From the NCBI GenBank assembly GCA_005879605.1, contig VBKE01000001.1:56252-120251 (forward strand): a stretch of DNA of 64,000 nt. Reading direction: 5' to 3'. The DNA is from Deltaproteobacteria bacterium (lineage in GTDB: Bacteria > Desulfobacterota > Binatia > UBA9968). Made by a program: the position numbers and the translations under genes. This document shows, piece after piece, positions 1-9,578 of the stretch. Every line of letters starts with the position of its first letter. The stretch's first letter is position 1. The notes beneath the pieces are model-generated. The model worked only from the letters and a program-made list of their open reading frames with translations. It made no database searches and was not told the DNA's origin.

Positions 1-2
1 GC

Positions 3-37
3 AAGACTCGGAAGTCGAAACTGCAAAGCGGACTCGA
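3..37. repeat. Degenerate 7-nt tandem repeat (site 1 of 5)
   Basis: About five consecutive heptamers (for example ggaagtc, gaaactg) read with period 7 at the window edge, just upstream of the ABC-F gene. The units resemble the tcgaaac/ccgagac units at 17138, 23261, 56934 and 62048. The array may continue to the left of the window. Confidence 0.45.
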
Positions 38-64
38 TTGTAATTTTCAGGGCGCCTGGCATCC

Positions 65-1975
65 ATGTTTTTACTGCGATTCGATGACGTATCTCTGGCG
101 TATGGCCATCTGCCATTGCTTGCCCACGTCGATTTTCAAATCGAGCCCGGTGAGCGGGTGTGCCTCGTCGGTCGTAATGGCGCCGGCAAATCGACTTTAC
201 TTCGACTCATCACCGGGACTGCGCTGCCGGATGATGGCGAGATCTGGCGCCGTGACGCTTTGCGCATCGCGCATCTCGAGCAAGAGGTGCCGCCTGATAC
301 GGATCAGACGGTCTTCGAAGTCGTGGCGGCCGGGCTGGGTGAATTGGGCACGCTGCTGACGGAGTATCATCGGCTGACGCAGCACGCACTCGCAGCGGAG
401 CCGTCGTTCCTTGAGAGAATGGCGCGGTTGCATGCGTGCATCGATACGCTGGATGGCTGGAACATCAATCAGAAGGTCGAGACGGTTTTGTCGCGCTTGG
501 GTTTACCGGCAGACCAGAGTCTTGCCGACTGCTCCGGCGGGACGCGCAGACAGGTCATGCTGGCGCGCGCTCTGGTGAGCGAGCCGGACCTGCTGCTGCT
601 GGATGAGCCGACCAATCATCTCGACATCAGCGCGATCACCTGGCTCGAAAAGTTTCTGCTCGCTTACCACGGGGCGCTGATCTTTATCACTCATGATCGC
701 GCGTTACTGAAACATCTGGCGACGCGCATCGTCGAGCTCGATCGCGGAAAACTGACTTCTTTCCCCGGCGATTTTGACGGCTACCTAAGTAGGAAAGAGG
801 AGCTGCTCGAAATCGAGGCGCGCGCGCTTGCCAAGTTCGACAAGAAGCTGGCGGAAGAGGAGGCGTGGATACGCCAGGGCATCAAAGCGCGGCGGACGCG
901 CAACGAAGGACGGGTGAGGGCCTTGCAGGCGATGCGGCGCGAGCGCGTGCAACGCCTAGAAGCCATGGGGAAGGCCCGCTTTGGCATCAATGCTGGCGCG
1001 CTTTCCGGCAAGCTCGTGGTTGACTTGCGCCGGGTGAGTTTCCGTTACGGTGACGATGTCATTATTGACGATCTATCGACGCGCATCCTGCGCGGCGATC
1101 GGGTCGGCATCATCGGCCCCAACGGCTCGGGCAAGAGCACGCTTCTCGAGCTGATCCTGGGCGAACTCGCGCCGACCAGCGGGCAAGTGGTGATCGGCAC
1201 ACGCTTGCAGATCGCTTATTTCGATCAGCACCGCCGATTACTGAATCCGGAAAAAACCGTGCGCGAGAATATGAGCGACTCCGACTATGTTACGGTCAAA
1301 GGCCGTTCACGCCACCTCATCGGGTATCTGAAAGACTTCTTGTTTCAGCCTGAGCGCGTTGATTCCCCGGTCAATGCGTTGTCCGGCGGCGAGCGCAATC
1401 GGTTGCTGTTGGCGAAAATCTTTACTCGGTCGGCGAACATGATCGTGCTGGACGAGCCGACCAACGATTTGGACGTCGAGACGCTCGAGTTATTGGAAGA
1501 TCTGCTGGCCGATTACGAGGGGACTCTGCTGCTGGTCAGCCACGACCGAACCTTTCTTGATAACGTCGTGACGAGCACGCTGGTTTTTGAAGGCCGAGGC
1601 AAGGTCGGGGAATATGCCGGAGGGTACGAAGATTGGGAGCGACAACGCAGTTCCTCGCTGACCATGCCGCCGAAGCGTCCCAGGACGCCACCGCGGGTTA
1701 CCTTCGCAGACGGGGAGCGCGCCAATGGAACTCGCAAGCTTTCATATAAGGAACAGCGCGAACTGGAAGCGCTGCCGGCAAAAATCGAAGCGTTGGAAGC
1801 AGAGCAAGCACAGCTACATAGGATGATGGCGGGTGCCGAGTTTTATCGACAGCCGAGCGATAAAATCGCTGCCACCATGGAACGCCTGCAAGCATTAACG
1901 AACGAACTCGAAGCGTGCTACGCGCGTTGGGAATCGTTGGAATTACGAGCGAACGCCGCAACGCGGGAAGGATAA
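65..1975 (+). CDS. uup: ABC-F family ATPase, Uup-like
   Basis: Soluble tandem ATPase of the ABC-F family, whose members act on ribosomes or, for Uup, on branched DNA intermediates; it has no membrane segments and is not a transporter. Domain 1 has Walker A GRNGAGKS (residues 36-43), signature SGGTRRQ and Walker B LLLLDEPTNHLD. Domain 2 has GPNGSGKS, LSGGERNR and MIVLDEPTNDLD. The usual ABC-F linker rich in Arg/Glu lies between them. The last ~70 residues (from KLSYKEQRELEALPAKIEALE) match the C-terminal coiled coil that separates Uup from EttA and YheS. Length 636 aa is normal. Signature 1 reads CSGGTRRQ instead of LSGGxxxR, a common variation. Monocistronic as far as can be seen. Confidence 0.93.
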   Translation: MFLLRFDDVSLAYGHLPLLAHVDFQIEPGERVCLVGRNGAGKSTLLRLITGTALPDDGEIWRRDALRIAHLEQEVPPDTDQTVFEVVAAGLGELGTLLTEYHRLTQHALAAEPSFLERMARLHACIDTLDGWNINQKVETVLSRLGLPADQSLADCSGGTRRQVMLARALVSEPDLLLLDEPTNHLDISAITWLEKFLLAYHGALIFITHDRALLKHLATRIVELDRGKLTSFPGDFDGYLSRKEELLEIEARALAKFDKKLAEEEAWIRQGIKARRTRNEGRVRALQAMRRERVQRLEAMGKARFGINAGALSGKLVVDLRRVSFRYGDDVIIDDLSTRILRGDRVGIIGPNGSGKSTLLELILGELAPTSGQVVIGTRLQIAYFDQHRRLLNPEKTVRENMSDSDYVTVKGRSRHLIGYLKDFLFQPERVDSPVNALSGGERNRLLLAKIFTRSANMIVLDEPTNDLDVETLELLEDLLADYEGTLLLVSHDRTFLDNVVTSTLVFEGRGKVGEYAGGYEDWERQRSSSLTMPPKRPRTPPRVTFADGERANGTRKLSYKEQRELEALPAKIEALEAEQAQLHRMMAGAEFYRQPSDKIAATMERLQALTNELEACYARWESLELRANAATREG

Positions 1976-2113
1976 TTGGCCGGAATATTGGAAATGACCA
2001 AAAGGCCAAGGCCGTAAGCATAAAGAACGCAAAGAGCACAACGGAATTAATAGGTCCGCGACCATTGCGTTCTATGTGTTGAAGGGATGTTTTATCAGGA
2101 GGACTTCGTGCAG

Positions 2114-3037
2114 ATGCGTATTGCAGCGGTTGATCTCGTCAGCAACACTTGTTTCCCTGCCCTCGCGGCCGAGGAGTTAGGTTTCTACAAAGCCGAGGGT
2201 CTCGATGCTCACATTGAGCTCGTGCCGATGCTTGGAGCAACCAAGGCGCTGCGAAACGGAGCGGCGGATGCCCTGATTGCCGGCTCGGTGCACGACCTTC
2301 TGACAGAGTTTCCCCGCTGGAAAGGGGCGAAGCTGCTCGTAGCGCTCTCGCAGGGGACGCCTTGGCTGCTCGTAGTCAGGGCTGATCTTGCAGCAAAGCG
2401 CGGTGACATCGGCGCTGTGAAGGGGCTTCGGCTCACGGCGGCGGAGGGGCCGGATCTGGCGCTGCGACAGATGTTGGTCGAGGCCAAGATCGATCCCAAC
2501 CGAGATCTGCAGATTGTGGAGCTGCCCGGCGCGAAGGCGCGCGACGTTTCCTTCGGCGTTTTTGCCGCACGCGCTCTCGAAAGCGGTCTGGTTGACGGCT
2601 TTTGGGCCAACGCCATGGGCAGCGAGACCGCCGTAAGGCGGGGAGTGGGCAAAATCCTCGTCGATGTGCGGCGCGGCGATGATCCCGCCGAGGTTCGTCA
2701 CTTTACCTTTGCCGGGCTCGCGACCACCGAAGCGTTGATCGAGCGCGACCCGGAGTGCGCCGCCGCTGCCGTCCGAGCGATTGTGCGGACCCAAAAAGCG
2801 CTTCGAGATAACCCGGCCCTAGCCGCTGAGGTGGGAGGGCGCCGCTTTCCCGCCGACGCCGCGGAGCTGATTTCGACGGTCGTTGAACGAGATTTGCCCT
2901 TTTACGATCCTGTCATCTATGAAGAGGCTGTCGTTGGACTTAACCGGTTCGCACGGTCCATCGGTCACTTGCTCAGTTTGGTGCCCTACGAACAGGTGGT
3001 CGCTGTCCGGTTTCGGAATCTGTGGCGTGGCGAATGA
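2114..3037 (+). CDS. NMT1/THI5-like substrate-binding-fold protein without signal peptide
   Basis: Periplasmic-binding-protein type II fold of the NMT1/SsuA/TauA group: it starts MRIAAVDLVSNTCFPALAAEELGFYKAEGL, the typical first strand and helix, followed by GAADALIAGSVHDLL. The start at 2114 is chosen because AGGAGG lies 10 nt upstream; an in-frame ATG at 2087 has no usable spacing. With either start no signal peptide or lipobox is present, and no permease or ATPase gene is adjacent. Family members are normally exported sulfonate, taurine or nitrate binders, but signal-less homologues such as 4,5-dihydroxyphthalate decarboxylase are enzymes. Ligand unknown; a cytosolic role is inferred. Confidence 0.8.
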   Translation: MRIAAVDLVSNTCFPALAAEELGFYKAEGLDAHIELVPMLGATKALRNGAADALIAGSVHDLLTEFPRWKGAKLLVALSQGTPWLLVVRADLAAKRGDIGAVKGLRLTAAEGPDLALRQMLVEAKIDPNRDLQIVELPGAKARDVSFGVFAARALESGLVDGFWANAMGSETAVRRGVGKILVDVRRGDDPAEVRHFTFAGLATTEALIERDPECAAAAVRAIVRTQKALRDNPALAAEVGGRRFPADAAELISTVVERDLPFYDPVIYEEAVVGLNRFARSIGHLLSLVPYEQVVAVRFRNLWRGE

Positions 3038-3224
3038 AAGAAAAAAAGGATGAAGGCGATCCGCGCCTGCGCTCGACGCGTATCGTTTCTTCACATGGGG
3101 TTACCAGTTCTTAGCGTTAATCTCGGGCGAAGTACGGGAGTGATTCTGGGGGCCGAGTGACTCACTGCGTCATGGGGTTGATGGGACGTCGGTTCCTGAC
3201 GACCCATTTGAAGCCAGGCGTGAG

Positions 3225-3623
3225 TCAGTTATCGCATCTAGTGACGCCGTGGTGAGCCAGCATTGCGCAGACTCGGTTTCCATAGTCCTCACGAGCTTCG
3301 ATATCTGCTTCCAACCGCGGCGCTGACGTACCCAGTGTGGCAATCTGTCTACGGCTCTCCTCGATTCGTCTAATCCACAAATCCTCCCGGAAGAGTTCTC
3401 CGCTGTCGTAGCCACGGACAAGGGGGCTTTGGGAGATCAAATGTTCCGGCTTTGGAGCTGAAGTGGATGGAAGAGTGAATTTCACCATGGGTTTTGTCTC
3501 CTGCTTCCGCCGTCGCCAGTTAATGAAATCTTCATACCTGGCGGATGCAAACGTCACAATCCATCCGAGAGCCAGCGCCGAGGCAGAGTAAGTCATCACG
3601 TTTTCGAAATTTAATAGGTGCAT
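3225..3623 (-). CDS. Possible small membrane-anchored protein, unknown
   Basis: A 132-aa frame with one hydrophobic segment near the N-terminus (about residues 11-28, SASALALGWIVTFASA) followed by a polar tail with RIEESRRQIATLG. AGGAG lies 10 nt before the ATG. A sigma70-like TTGACA, 18 nt, TATACG sits directly over the start region, so either the transcript is nearly leaderless or translation starts at the internal MTYSAS. No family recognised. Real but unknown, or spurious; evidence is thin. Confidence 0.35.
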   Translation of the reverse strand: MHLLNFENVMTYSASALALGWIVTFASARYEDFINWRRRKQETKPMVKFTLPSTSAPKPEHLISQSPLVRGYDSGELFREDLWIRRIEESRRQIATLGTSAPRLEADIEAREDYGNRVCAMLAHHGVTRCDN

Positions 3624-4900
3624 ACGTATAGCGCTCCTGATAAGCCGGTGTCAAGCCCTTTTTTACAGGCCTCCGAAAAGCGTTTGTCGATCTGAAAGGG
3701 AGTGAGTTTCTTACGCATTGCTTTTCACTCAGAAGATTCGGAAGAAACCGTGTACATCCCGTAGGCAATGACGCAGACTTGGAGAAACATTCTCTCAATC
3801 CAGCTTGTGAAATCTGATTCCCGGAGTCTTTATCTTTGCGGCATCCCAGTTCTTTTGGCCGATAATTTGAACGCTTGATTCTTCAAGATCGTTTACCGTC
3901 AGTTCCCTAAGCAAAGCTATAATCTTGTCGACCGCTAAACAGCGTCCGGCTTCGATAAAAATCAGGCTCTTAGACTTGCGGTCCGAATGCTGGATCTGGC
4001 TTTTCTTGTTGTAGTTGACTAAGTAAATCATCTTGAAGGTTTAGTAATCCTGTCGGAGTTGAAGGAAGGTAATGGTCAATGAGGTTCGTGGCATTGGGAT
4101 TGATTTCGTGCTCCTCCGCCTGCGGCGTTCGATGCTGGTGATTGGAAAGGCCCACCCGCTTTGCATTGTGGTTAATAAGGGTAGCCGTGATCCTTAAATT
4201 AGATGGCAAGTGGAATGGCAAGAAGCGGGCCAGCGATGAGAGGGTTTCCGCTCCGGCGTAAGTATTGGAAAAACCAAGAATGACTGAACAGCCGCCCGCT
4301 ATTTCGTTTTGACATACCCTTGACAGCTGTCCATTTCTTGTCAATTTAACAAAGACTCGTTGTACAGCAATTTCATTTTTAACCCGTCGGCACTACCTTA
4401 ACCCGGCCTTAAAAAAACGCCGAAATTCAACGATAACGATCAAGAACCCCAGTGGCCGTCGCTGCGCCATTCCCGCCATCATTGACCCATGGATTGCCTT
4501 GAGTAGCTGCTCACGCGCTTTTAGTGCGACCATGGCGTGAATATAGAAGCTTGAAATTATTTTGGGAAAAATCTGCTTTCGCGGGAACGGTTCAAAAAGC
4601 CTGGTACGTGTCGTGAATGCCAAACTTGCCTTGTCAGCTAGTCTGGCTTCTGGTTTTCGCGGGATCGCGTCGGGAAGAAGCCGAGAAGAGGGATAGAGCT
4701 TGGAATGCGGCCCGTAACCATAGGCGAGTATATTTCTGGGATCATCCTCTACCAAGAGAACGTTCCTGCCCATATTCCGCAAATACTGCGGCGTCAAAGA
4801 AAATCAAAGGCAAGTAGAGGCAAAGTGGGAGAAAGAGGTGCTGTCCAATGCGGCGCTTGCCGTCCTGTTCTACGCGGTCGAGTCATCCGGGTTGCTTGAG

Positions 4901-4930
4901 CGCCGCACACGAGAGAATTGCGGCGTTTTT
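4901..4930 (+). terminator. Intrinsic terminator without an obvious gene
   Basis: Arms CGCCGCA (4901-4907) and TGCGGCG (4919-4925) are perfect complements, followed at once by TTTTT on the plus strand. No recognised plus-strand gene precedes it, so it may end an unannotated small RNA, a decayed gene, or transcription from upstream. Confidence 0.6.
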
Positions 4931-5020
4931 AAATTAAATTTGTTTCTTGTTCATCGTCATGTGTTAAACTAGTCGGCAATTTTTGACGCAGGAATGATGG
5001 TGTACAAAGTAGTTTACGTC

Positions 5021-6145
5021 ATGAAAGCATTATTTGTTCTGATCTTTCTCCTGACCGGTTGCGCAACGACACAAATCGCTCAACCTCCCGCGGCGCCTGT
5101 CATTTTCGCTACCAGCTTTGATCCGCTGGCGCCGCCGTCGTTTGCCGAGATGGATGGCATTCAATCGGCGAATGTGCCAGTGAGCAAGGACGTTTCGGTG
5201 GATTTGGGCCTGCAGGTTGTCAACCTGAAAACTTCTTTTCTCGAAAAGAAAGAGAATCTCAACGGCCTGAATGGAGTTATGGAAAAGGGCCTGTCCCGAC
5301 GCTATCTGAATTTTCTTGCCAACTCCTCATCGCCCGGTGGCGGATTGCAGACCGAGGCAGAGTTTTCTTACAGTATGCTAGATTCTTTAAAGGCGCAGTG
5401 CGGCTGCGAGGAAGAGCCGCGAATGCTGCGGCTGAGTTTGAAGGATCAGTGGGCGGGGTTTAACTTTGGCGGCGATTACCGGTCGATCGGCAAGGGGTTT
5501 GTTTTTATGACCGACCAAAGGGTAGACCAGGCGCGCGATGAGGCCCAGCTTTGGGGCGAACACAGTTTGGGCCCAGCCAATCTTCGCGGATCCATCGGCG
5601 AATCGTGGGAGCGGCTCTCGGAGATCAACCAGTTTCGCCTGACGAAGACTGCGGCTACTACGGTCAATTTTAACAGACCGGCATGGGGCGGGGGATGGAT
5701 CTCAAGCTTCTCTCTGGTGGGGGAGGGCAGCGATACAAATTATGATACCACGGTTTTCAACCAGACATTCACGGGCGCCTATCGGCCTATCAACGGCTTA
5801 TCTCTTGGCTCGAACTTCAGTTTTAAGCAGGAGAGAAATATAAACAGCGGTATTAGAACGGACACTCCTGGCGCCGGACTAACGCTTTCCTACAGTCCTT
5901 TGAAAGATGGGCCTCGTTTGACTGGCACTACATCTTATACGAGAAGCTTCAGTGCAGACGGATCGAGCAACGTTGGAACAGTCAATCTCATGGCCGGTAT
6001 AAATTGGAAATTGGGAAAGTTTTTGGCGAAAGACGACGTCCTATCCTTCAATTTAAGATACAATCACCAACTCGACTTCGTTTCCCCGAACGCGTCACAC
6101 GAAGATTTTGGCGGGATGTTGCAATTGAAGATCGTGGGATTCTGA
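5021..6145 (+). CDS. Outer-membrane lipoprotein with beta-barrel-like sequence, unknown
   Basis: Begins MKALFVLIFLLTGCATT: a lipoprotein signal with lipobox LTGC, Cys 14. In-frame ATGs at 4994 and 4997 are nearer a weak GGA and would add up to nine residues before the signal. From about residue 80 the chain alternates polar and hydrophobic residues with many short aromatic stretches (WISSFSLVGEG, LSLGSNFSFKQE, LTLSYSPLKDG, LSFNLRYNHQLDF), and it ends in VGF with a terminal Phe, as in many outer-membrane barrels. No family recognised. It may be a lipidated barrel or surface protein; a perfect hairpin lies downstream at 6172. Confidence 0.75.
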   Translation: MKALFVLIFLLTGCATTQIAQPPAAPVIFATSFDPLAPPSFAEMDGIQSANVPVSKDVSVDLGLQVVNLKTSFLEKKENLNGLNGVMEKGLSRRYLNFLANSSSPGGGLQTEAEFSYSMLDSLKAQCGCEEEPRMLRLSLKDQWAGFNFGGDYRSIGKGFVFMTDQRVDQARDEAQLWGEHSLGPANLRGSIGESWERLSEINQFRLTKTAATTVNFNRPAWGGGWISSFSLVGEGSDTNYDTTVFNQTFTGAYRPINGLSLGSNFSFKQERNINSGIRTDTPGAGLTLSYSPLKDGPRLTGTTSYTRSFSADGSSNVGTVNLMAGINWKLGKFLAKDDVLSFNLRYNHQLDFVSPNASHEDFGGMLQLKIVGF

Positions 6146-6171
6146 GGCTCCGAAAAATAGTTGGATAAATA

Positions 6172-6195
6172 GCTCGGGGATACGACTCCCCGAGC
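6172..6195 (+). terminator. Perfect hairpin after the lipoprotein gene
   Basis: Arms GCTCGGGGA and TCCCCGAGC (9 bp) flank a 6-nt loop, 26 nt after the stop codon. There is no T-tract, so it may be a 3'-end stabilising hairpin or a weak terminator rather than a canonical one. Confidence 0.5.
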
Positions 6196-6500
6196 GCGGC
6201 AGTAGCGCTCGTCGAATCATCTCAGCATTTTCAAAAAAAAATCACCGGGTTCTTTTACCCGCCTTGTAATACCGAATGGCGCGATTTCGATTGGGTAGCA
6301 TCGTACAAGTCAGATAACCTCTGGTCATCGCTGTCATATTCGATAAAATGAATTATAGCTTTATATCCTCAAGGCTGAGGATCGCGATGATGGTAGCCGA
6401 TCATCTGCGGAGTGCTGTAGCACGACTGGCAAGAGCCGAGCTGAACTAGATCCGTTACGACCGGCCACGAGATTGCAAATTTTGCGTTGGGCTAGACGTC
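6196..6500. other. Intergenic, nothing clear
   Basis: About 300 bases between two lipoprotein genes. It contains an A-run near 6232 and a weak CGGGT/ACCCG hairpin near 6248-6263. No gene or convincing promoter seen. Confidence 0.4.
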
Positions 6501-7084
6501 ATGAAGACCAGAACGTTTCGTAGCTTTGCTCTCCTGTTTGCATTAGTCGCATTCACCGGCTGCTCCGCTACGGAAAAGATTGTCAGTCAATGGAGCAACC
6601 CCGCTTACGCTTCGCTTTCCTTTAAAAGGATCATAGTGATTGGAGTAAGTGGGCAGACCAGCATCCGGCGCAACTTCGAAGACCTGTTCGTGGCTCAACT
6701 TAAAGCTGCCGGCTACGGTGCGGTGCCTAGCTATCGATATGTAGCGGAAGACGAAAAATTCGAGCAAGCGAAGCTTAAACAGACGGCGCAAGCGGCTGGC
6801 GCCGATGGGGCCATAGTGACGCGACTCGCGCACGTCGAACATAGGACGGAGGTTAGTCCTGTTGGAGTTCCTTCGCTTGGTATGGCCTGTACGAGCCGCC
6901 GCGTTTTTACGGATATGAGGTGTATACCTCAGAGACGACGCTCTACGATGTGGCTAAAAACGAGCTGGTTTGGGCCGGCACTATCAGGACTTCGGAGCCG
7001 GACGACGTTAATAAAGCAATCAAAGGCTACGTGGAGACGGTCATAAAAGCGCTCAACGAAAAAAATCTCCTCAGAAAAGGATAG
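6501..7084 (+). pseudogene. DUF4136-like lipoprotein split by a frameshift
   Basis: The frame from 6501 starts with a lipoprotein signal (ALLFALVAFTGC) and continues like small DUF4136-type lipoproteins (KIVSQWSNPAYASLSFKRI, GQTSIRRNFEDLF, AAGADGAIVTRL). After about residue 126 the frame becomes meaningless and runs to 7046. The +1 frame from about 6881 restores a typical family ending (GYEVYTSETTLYDVAKNELV, then DDVNKAIKGYVETVIKAL) and stops at TAG 7082-7084. One missing base around 6870-6885, in the cttcgcttggtatgg stretch, explains both. Either a decayed gene or a sequencing or assembly error. Weak ribosome site before the ATG. Confidence 0.85.
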
Positions 7085-7185
7085 CCTCTTCAAAAATAGG
7101 CGTGCCGCTAAGTGATAAGCGAGGCTGCGGCGCGGTTGCGCCGGCAATCTCTCAATGGCAGATTGCTGAGCGAAAGGAGGGCACC

Positions 7186-7644
7186 ATGAACGACAAAGGC
7201 AAAAAAAAGGCGCGCGCGTTGGGTATCAACCATGTGGTTTTGGAAGTGGGGGATTTGGAAGCCGCGCTGGAATTTTACGGCGCGATCTTTGATTTTAAAC
7301 TTCGCGGCAAAAGCGACCACAATGCTTTTATCGATCTCGGCGATCAGTTCATCCAATTGAGCCTCGGCAGGACCCAGGAGGCAGACGACAAGCGCCATTT
7401 CGGTTTTGTCGTAGATGACAGGGAGCCGGTACGCCGAGCGCTGATACAATTGGGAGTTGAGACACTGGATCGGCGGCTCAATTTTCGCGACCCGTGGGGC
7501 AACCGAATCGAGGTGGTTTCCTACGATGACATCCAGTTCACTAAAGCATCGCACGTGCTCAAAGGGATGGGCGTCGGCGCTATCGAAAAAACCTCCAACG
7601 CCATTGAAGAACTTAAGAAGAAGGGTATGGCGCCGGAAAGGTGA
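7186..7644 (+). CDS. VOC (glyoxalase/dioxygenase-fold) protein
   Basis: Vicinal oxygen chelate fold: INHVVLEVGDLEAALEFYGAIFDFKL is the first beta-alpha-beta unit and RDPWGNRIEVV the last metal-site strand. The metal ligands His (INHV), a His in DKRHFGFVV and Glu (NRIEVV) are visible. The start at 7186 is set by AGGAGG 5 nt upstream; the frame is open further 5' but without a site. 152 aa. Substrate unknown; the family includes lyases, dioxygenases and resistance proteins. Its stop overlaps the start of the next gene by 4 nt, implying coupled translation. Confidence 0.85.
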   Translation: MNDKGKKKARALGINHVVLEVGDLEAALEFYGAIFDFKLRGKSDHNAFIDLGDQFIQLSLGRTQEADDKRHFGFVVDDREPVRRALIQLGVETLDRRLNFRDPWGNRIEVVSYDDIQFTKASHVLKGMGVGAIEKTSNAIEELKKKGMAPER

Positions 7645-7895
7645 GTGACGTGGCATTTACCATGAGTTTCTGTCATCACACAACGCTCGAACTACTGCCG
7701 GAGAAGCAAAAGAAATTTCGTTGCCGACACTGCCATTTGACCCTCGACGGCGAAGAGCTGGGCGACGGCTGTTGTCCGGAATGTTTCGAGCGATCCGGCG
7801 CGAAGCACTATGAGTTCGAGGAGATGGAACCGATAAACGAAGAAGGCGCCCGGTACAGATGCGAAGAGTGCGGTGCGATCGTCAAAAGTGCATAA
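7641..7895 (+). CDS. Small zinc-ribbon protein
   Basis: 84 aa with three Cys/His clusters: CRHCH, CCPEC and YRCEECG, consistent with one or two rubredoxin-like zinc knuckles. Start GTG at 7641 overlaps the upstream TGA (GTGA), so it is probably translated by coupling to the VOC gene; an ATG at 7662 is the alternative. It ends EECGAIVKSA. No specific family recognised; a metal-binding or redox partner role is only a guess. Confidence 0.75.
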   Translation: MSDVAFTMSFCHHTTLELLPEKQKKFRCRHCHLTLDGEELGDGCCPECFERSGAKHYEFEEMEPINEEGARYRCEECGAIVKSA

Positions 7896-8115
7896 CAGGC
7901 CCATAACCGTTCGGAGTGGCGGGAAGATAAGCGGGTATTGAGCCAATATTTCCACTAATAGGAGCCTAGGCGGCGCCGCTCATCGTCTGCATGCGCAGAC
8001 GCCTGAGGCTATCTTCGGGCCCCAAGAGATCGGCGCTTACGGCCTGGCTCGATGTGAGAAGAGCGGCGCTATGGTCGCGGCGGGACTCGCCCACGGCATT
8101 TTTAATCGGATTTTC

Positions 8116-9486
8116 CTACCGGATAAGCCGCGCACGAGGCAGGGCCATGTAGATGGTGATCATGGACAGCGCGCCAACGACGCCCATTGACGCCAACGCC
8201 CATTGCGCTCCAACGAATGATGATAGCGCGCCGATAAGCATGCTCCCTACGGTCATTACGACCTGACTCATATGAAAGAGAGCCATGGTTCGGCCGCGAA
8301 ATGCGGCAGGAGAGTAGAACTGAATAACCGTTTGGACGAGGGCATGAGCATGGACGTGGCAAAGGCCGACGATACCCATTAGCACCAGCGAAAGCTGGAA
8401 CCACGGCGATATCGAGAATGCCACGACGATAACTCCGTAAAGCGTCACGCCGCCGAGCATGAGCATGCCTCTGGGTAAGCGGTCTCCGACCGAAGCGATG
8501 AGAACGGAACTGCACAGTGCCCCTACTCCCATGGAAGTTAAAAGCAAACCCTGGCCAGTGGCGCCCACTCCGAGGATGTCCCGCGCAAACACGGGTAAGA
8601 GCGTCGTGAACGGGACAATGAAGAAAGACGCAAACATAACGATGAGAAGACTCGTGCGAACGGCCTCATTCCTCCAGCTGAATTTCCATCCTTCGATAAT
8701 GCTCTGCCCGAAGGATTCTTTATGACCGGATTCGCCGTGAGAACCAGCCGAGGCGCGTCGCCCGGACCGAAGCCGCATCGTCCAAAGGGTTGCCAAAAAG
8801 AAAAAAACCGCTTGAACCAAATACGCGCCGCCAGTGCCGGAGATGGCGATGAGAAAGCCCGCCAGCGCCGGGCCGGTGCTGCGCGCGACATTGAAAATAA
8901 CGGCGTTAAGGCCAATCGCGTTTGTCAGATGACTGGGCGGGACGGCATCCGCGATCATCGCAGCACGCGCCGGCTGCTGAAAAACCTGCGCAACTGCCAT
9001 CAGGAAACCAGTCACGTAGACGTGCCAGGGCTCGATCTCGTCTATATAAATCAGCAGCGCCGTCGCTGCATAGACCAACCCGTTCACGACTTGGGCCACC
9101 ACCATCTGCATCTTCCGCGAATACCGGTCCGCAGTGCTGCCGGCGACCGGGGACAATAAGAGAAATGGTATGGCTTGAATTCCACGTACCAGGCCGAGTT
9201 GAAGCGCTGAGTCGGTCAGTTCGTAAATGAGCCAGCCGCGTGTGACCTGATCCATCCACGTCCCCATGGACGCGAAGACCTGACCGTACCAGATCAAACG
9301 GTAATCGCGATACCGGAGCGCCTCGAAAGCGCGGAGTTGGAGGAGCGCATGGAGGGGATGCCAAGATCGGGTAGCAACCTCGCTGTCGGCGTTTTCCGCA
9401 GTCGGCGCGTCAGGCTCTTCTTTCGGAATCGGCGGTGAACGCAGAGGAGTCTCCATAGCTGGCCGATGGAGACTCTCTTGCTCCAT
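8116..9486 (-). CDS. MFS exporter, MFS_3 (EntS-like) family
   Basis: 456 aa with about 12 hydrophobic segments after a ~45-residue polar, proline-rich N-terminus. LRYRDYRLIWYGQVFASMGTW is the typical entry of the MFS_3 group (enterobactin exporter EntS-like), followed by the loop 2-3 motif GSTADRYSRK and by QQPARAAMIADAVP. Inner-membrane proton-driven export of a small molecule is expected; substrate unknown. The next gene upstream, at 9579, is co-directional 92 nt away and may share the transcript. Confidence 0.85.
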   Translation of the reverse strand: MEQESLHRPAMETPLRSPPIPKEEPDAPTAENADSEVATRSWHPLHALLQLRAFEALRYRDYRLIWYGQVFASMGTWMDQVTRGWLIYELTDSALQLGLVRGIQAIPFLLLSPVAGSTADRYSRKMQMVVAQVVNGLVYAATALLIYIDEIEPWHVYVTGFLMAVAQVFQQPARAAMIADAVPPSHLTNAIGLNAVIFNVARSTGPALAGFLIAISGTGGAYLVQAVFFFLATLWTMRLRSGRRASAGSHGESGHKESFGQSIIEGWKFSWRNEAVRTSLLIVMFASFFIVPFTTLLPVFARDILGVGATGQGLLLTSMGVGALCSSVLIASVGDRLPRGMLMLGGVTLYGVIVVAFSISPWFQLSLVLMGIVGLCHVHAHALVQTVIQFYSPAAFRGRTMALFHMSQVVMTVGSMLIGALSSFVGAQWALASMGVVGALSMITIYMALPRARLIR

Positions 9487-9578
9487 GTTTCCAGCAAGAT
9501 CGGGGATAGCGAAGGCTATAACATGGCTTAAGGGATGGCGTCCAGGTACTTAGGGTGACATATGTTTTTCATTCCATG

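Larger units (their letters stand above)
3038..4993. other. Gene-poor, AT-richer 2 kb stretch
   Basis: Nothing here is clearly a conserved gene. Open frames on both strands are short, overlap each other and show no recognisable motif; base composition looks more AT-rich than either flank by eye. The one candidate gene is listed separately at 3225-3623, and a hairpin terminator sits at 4901-4930. Minus-strand frames at 3795-4031, 3970-4344 and 4393-4797 might be remnants but cannot be supported. Confidence 0.5.

Noticed and set aside
4393..4797. Minus-strand frame containing NVLLVEDDPRNIL, like the start of a response regulator
   Set aside because: Only this short phrase fits; no phospho-acceptor Asp, no later receiver motifs, and the rest of the frame is unlike any domain.
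7986..8001. GTCTGC/GCAGAC hairpin between convergent genes as a bidirectional terminator
   Set aside because: Only 6 bp and no T-tract on either strand.
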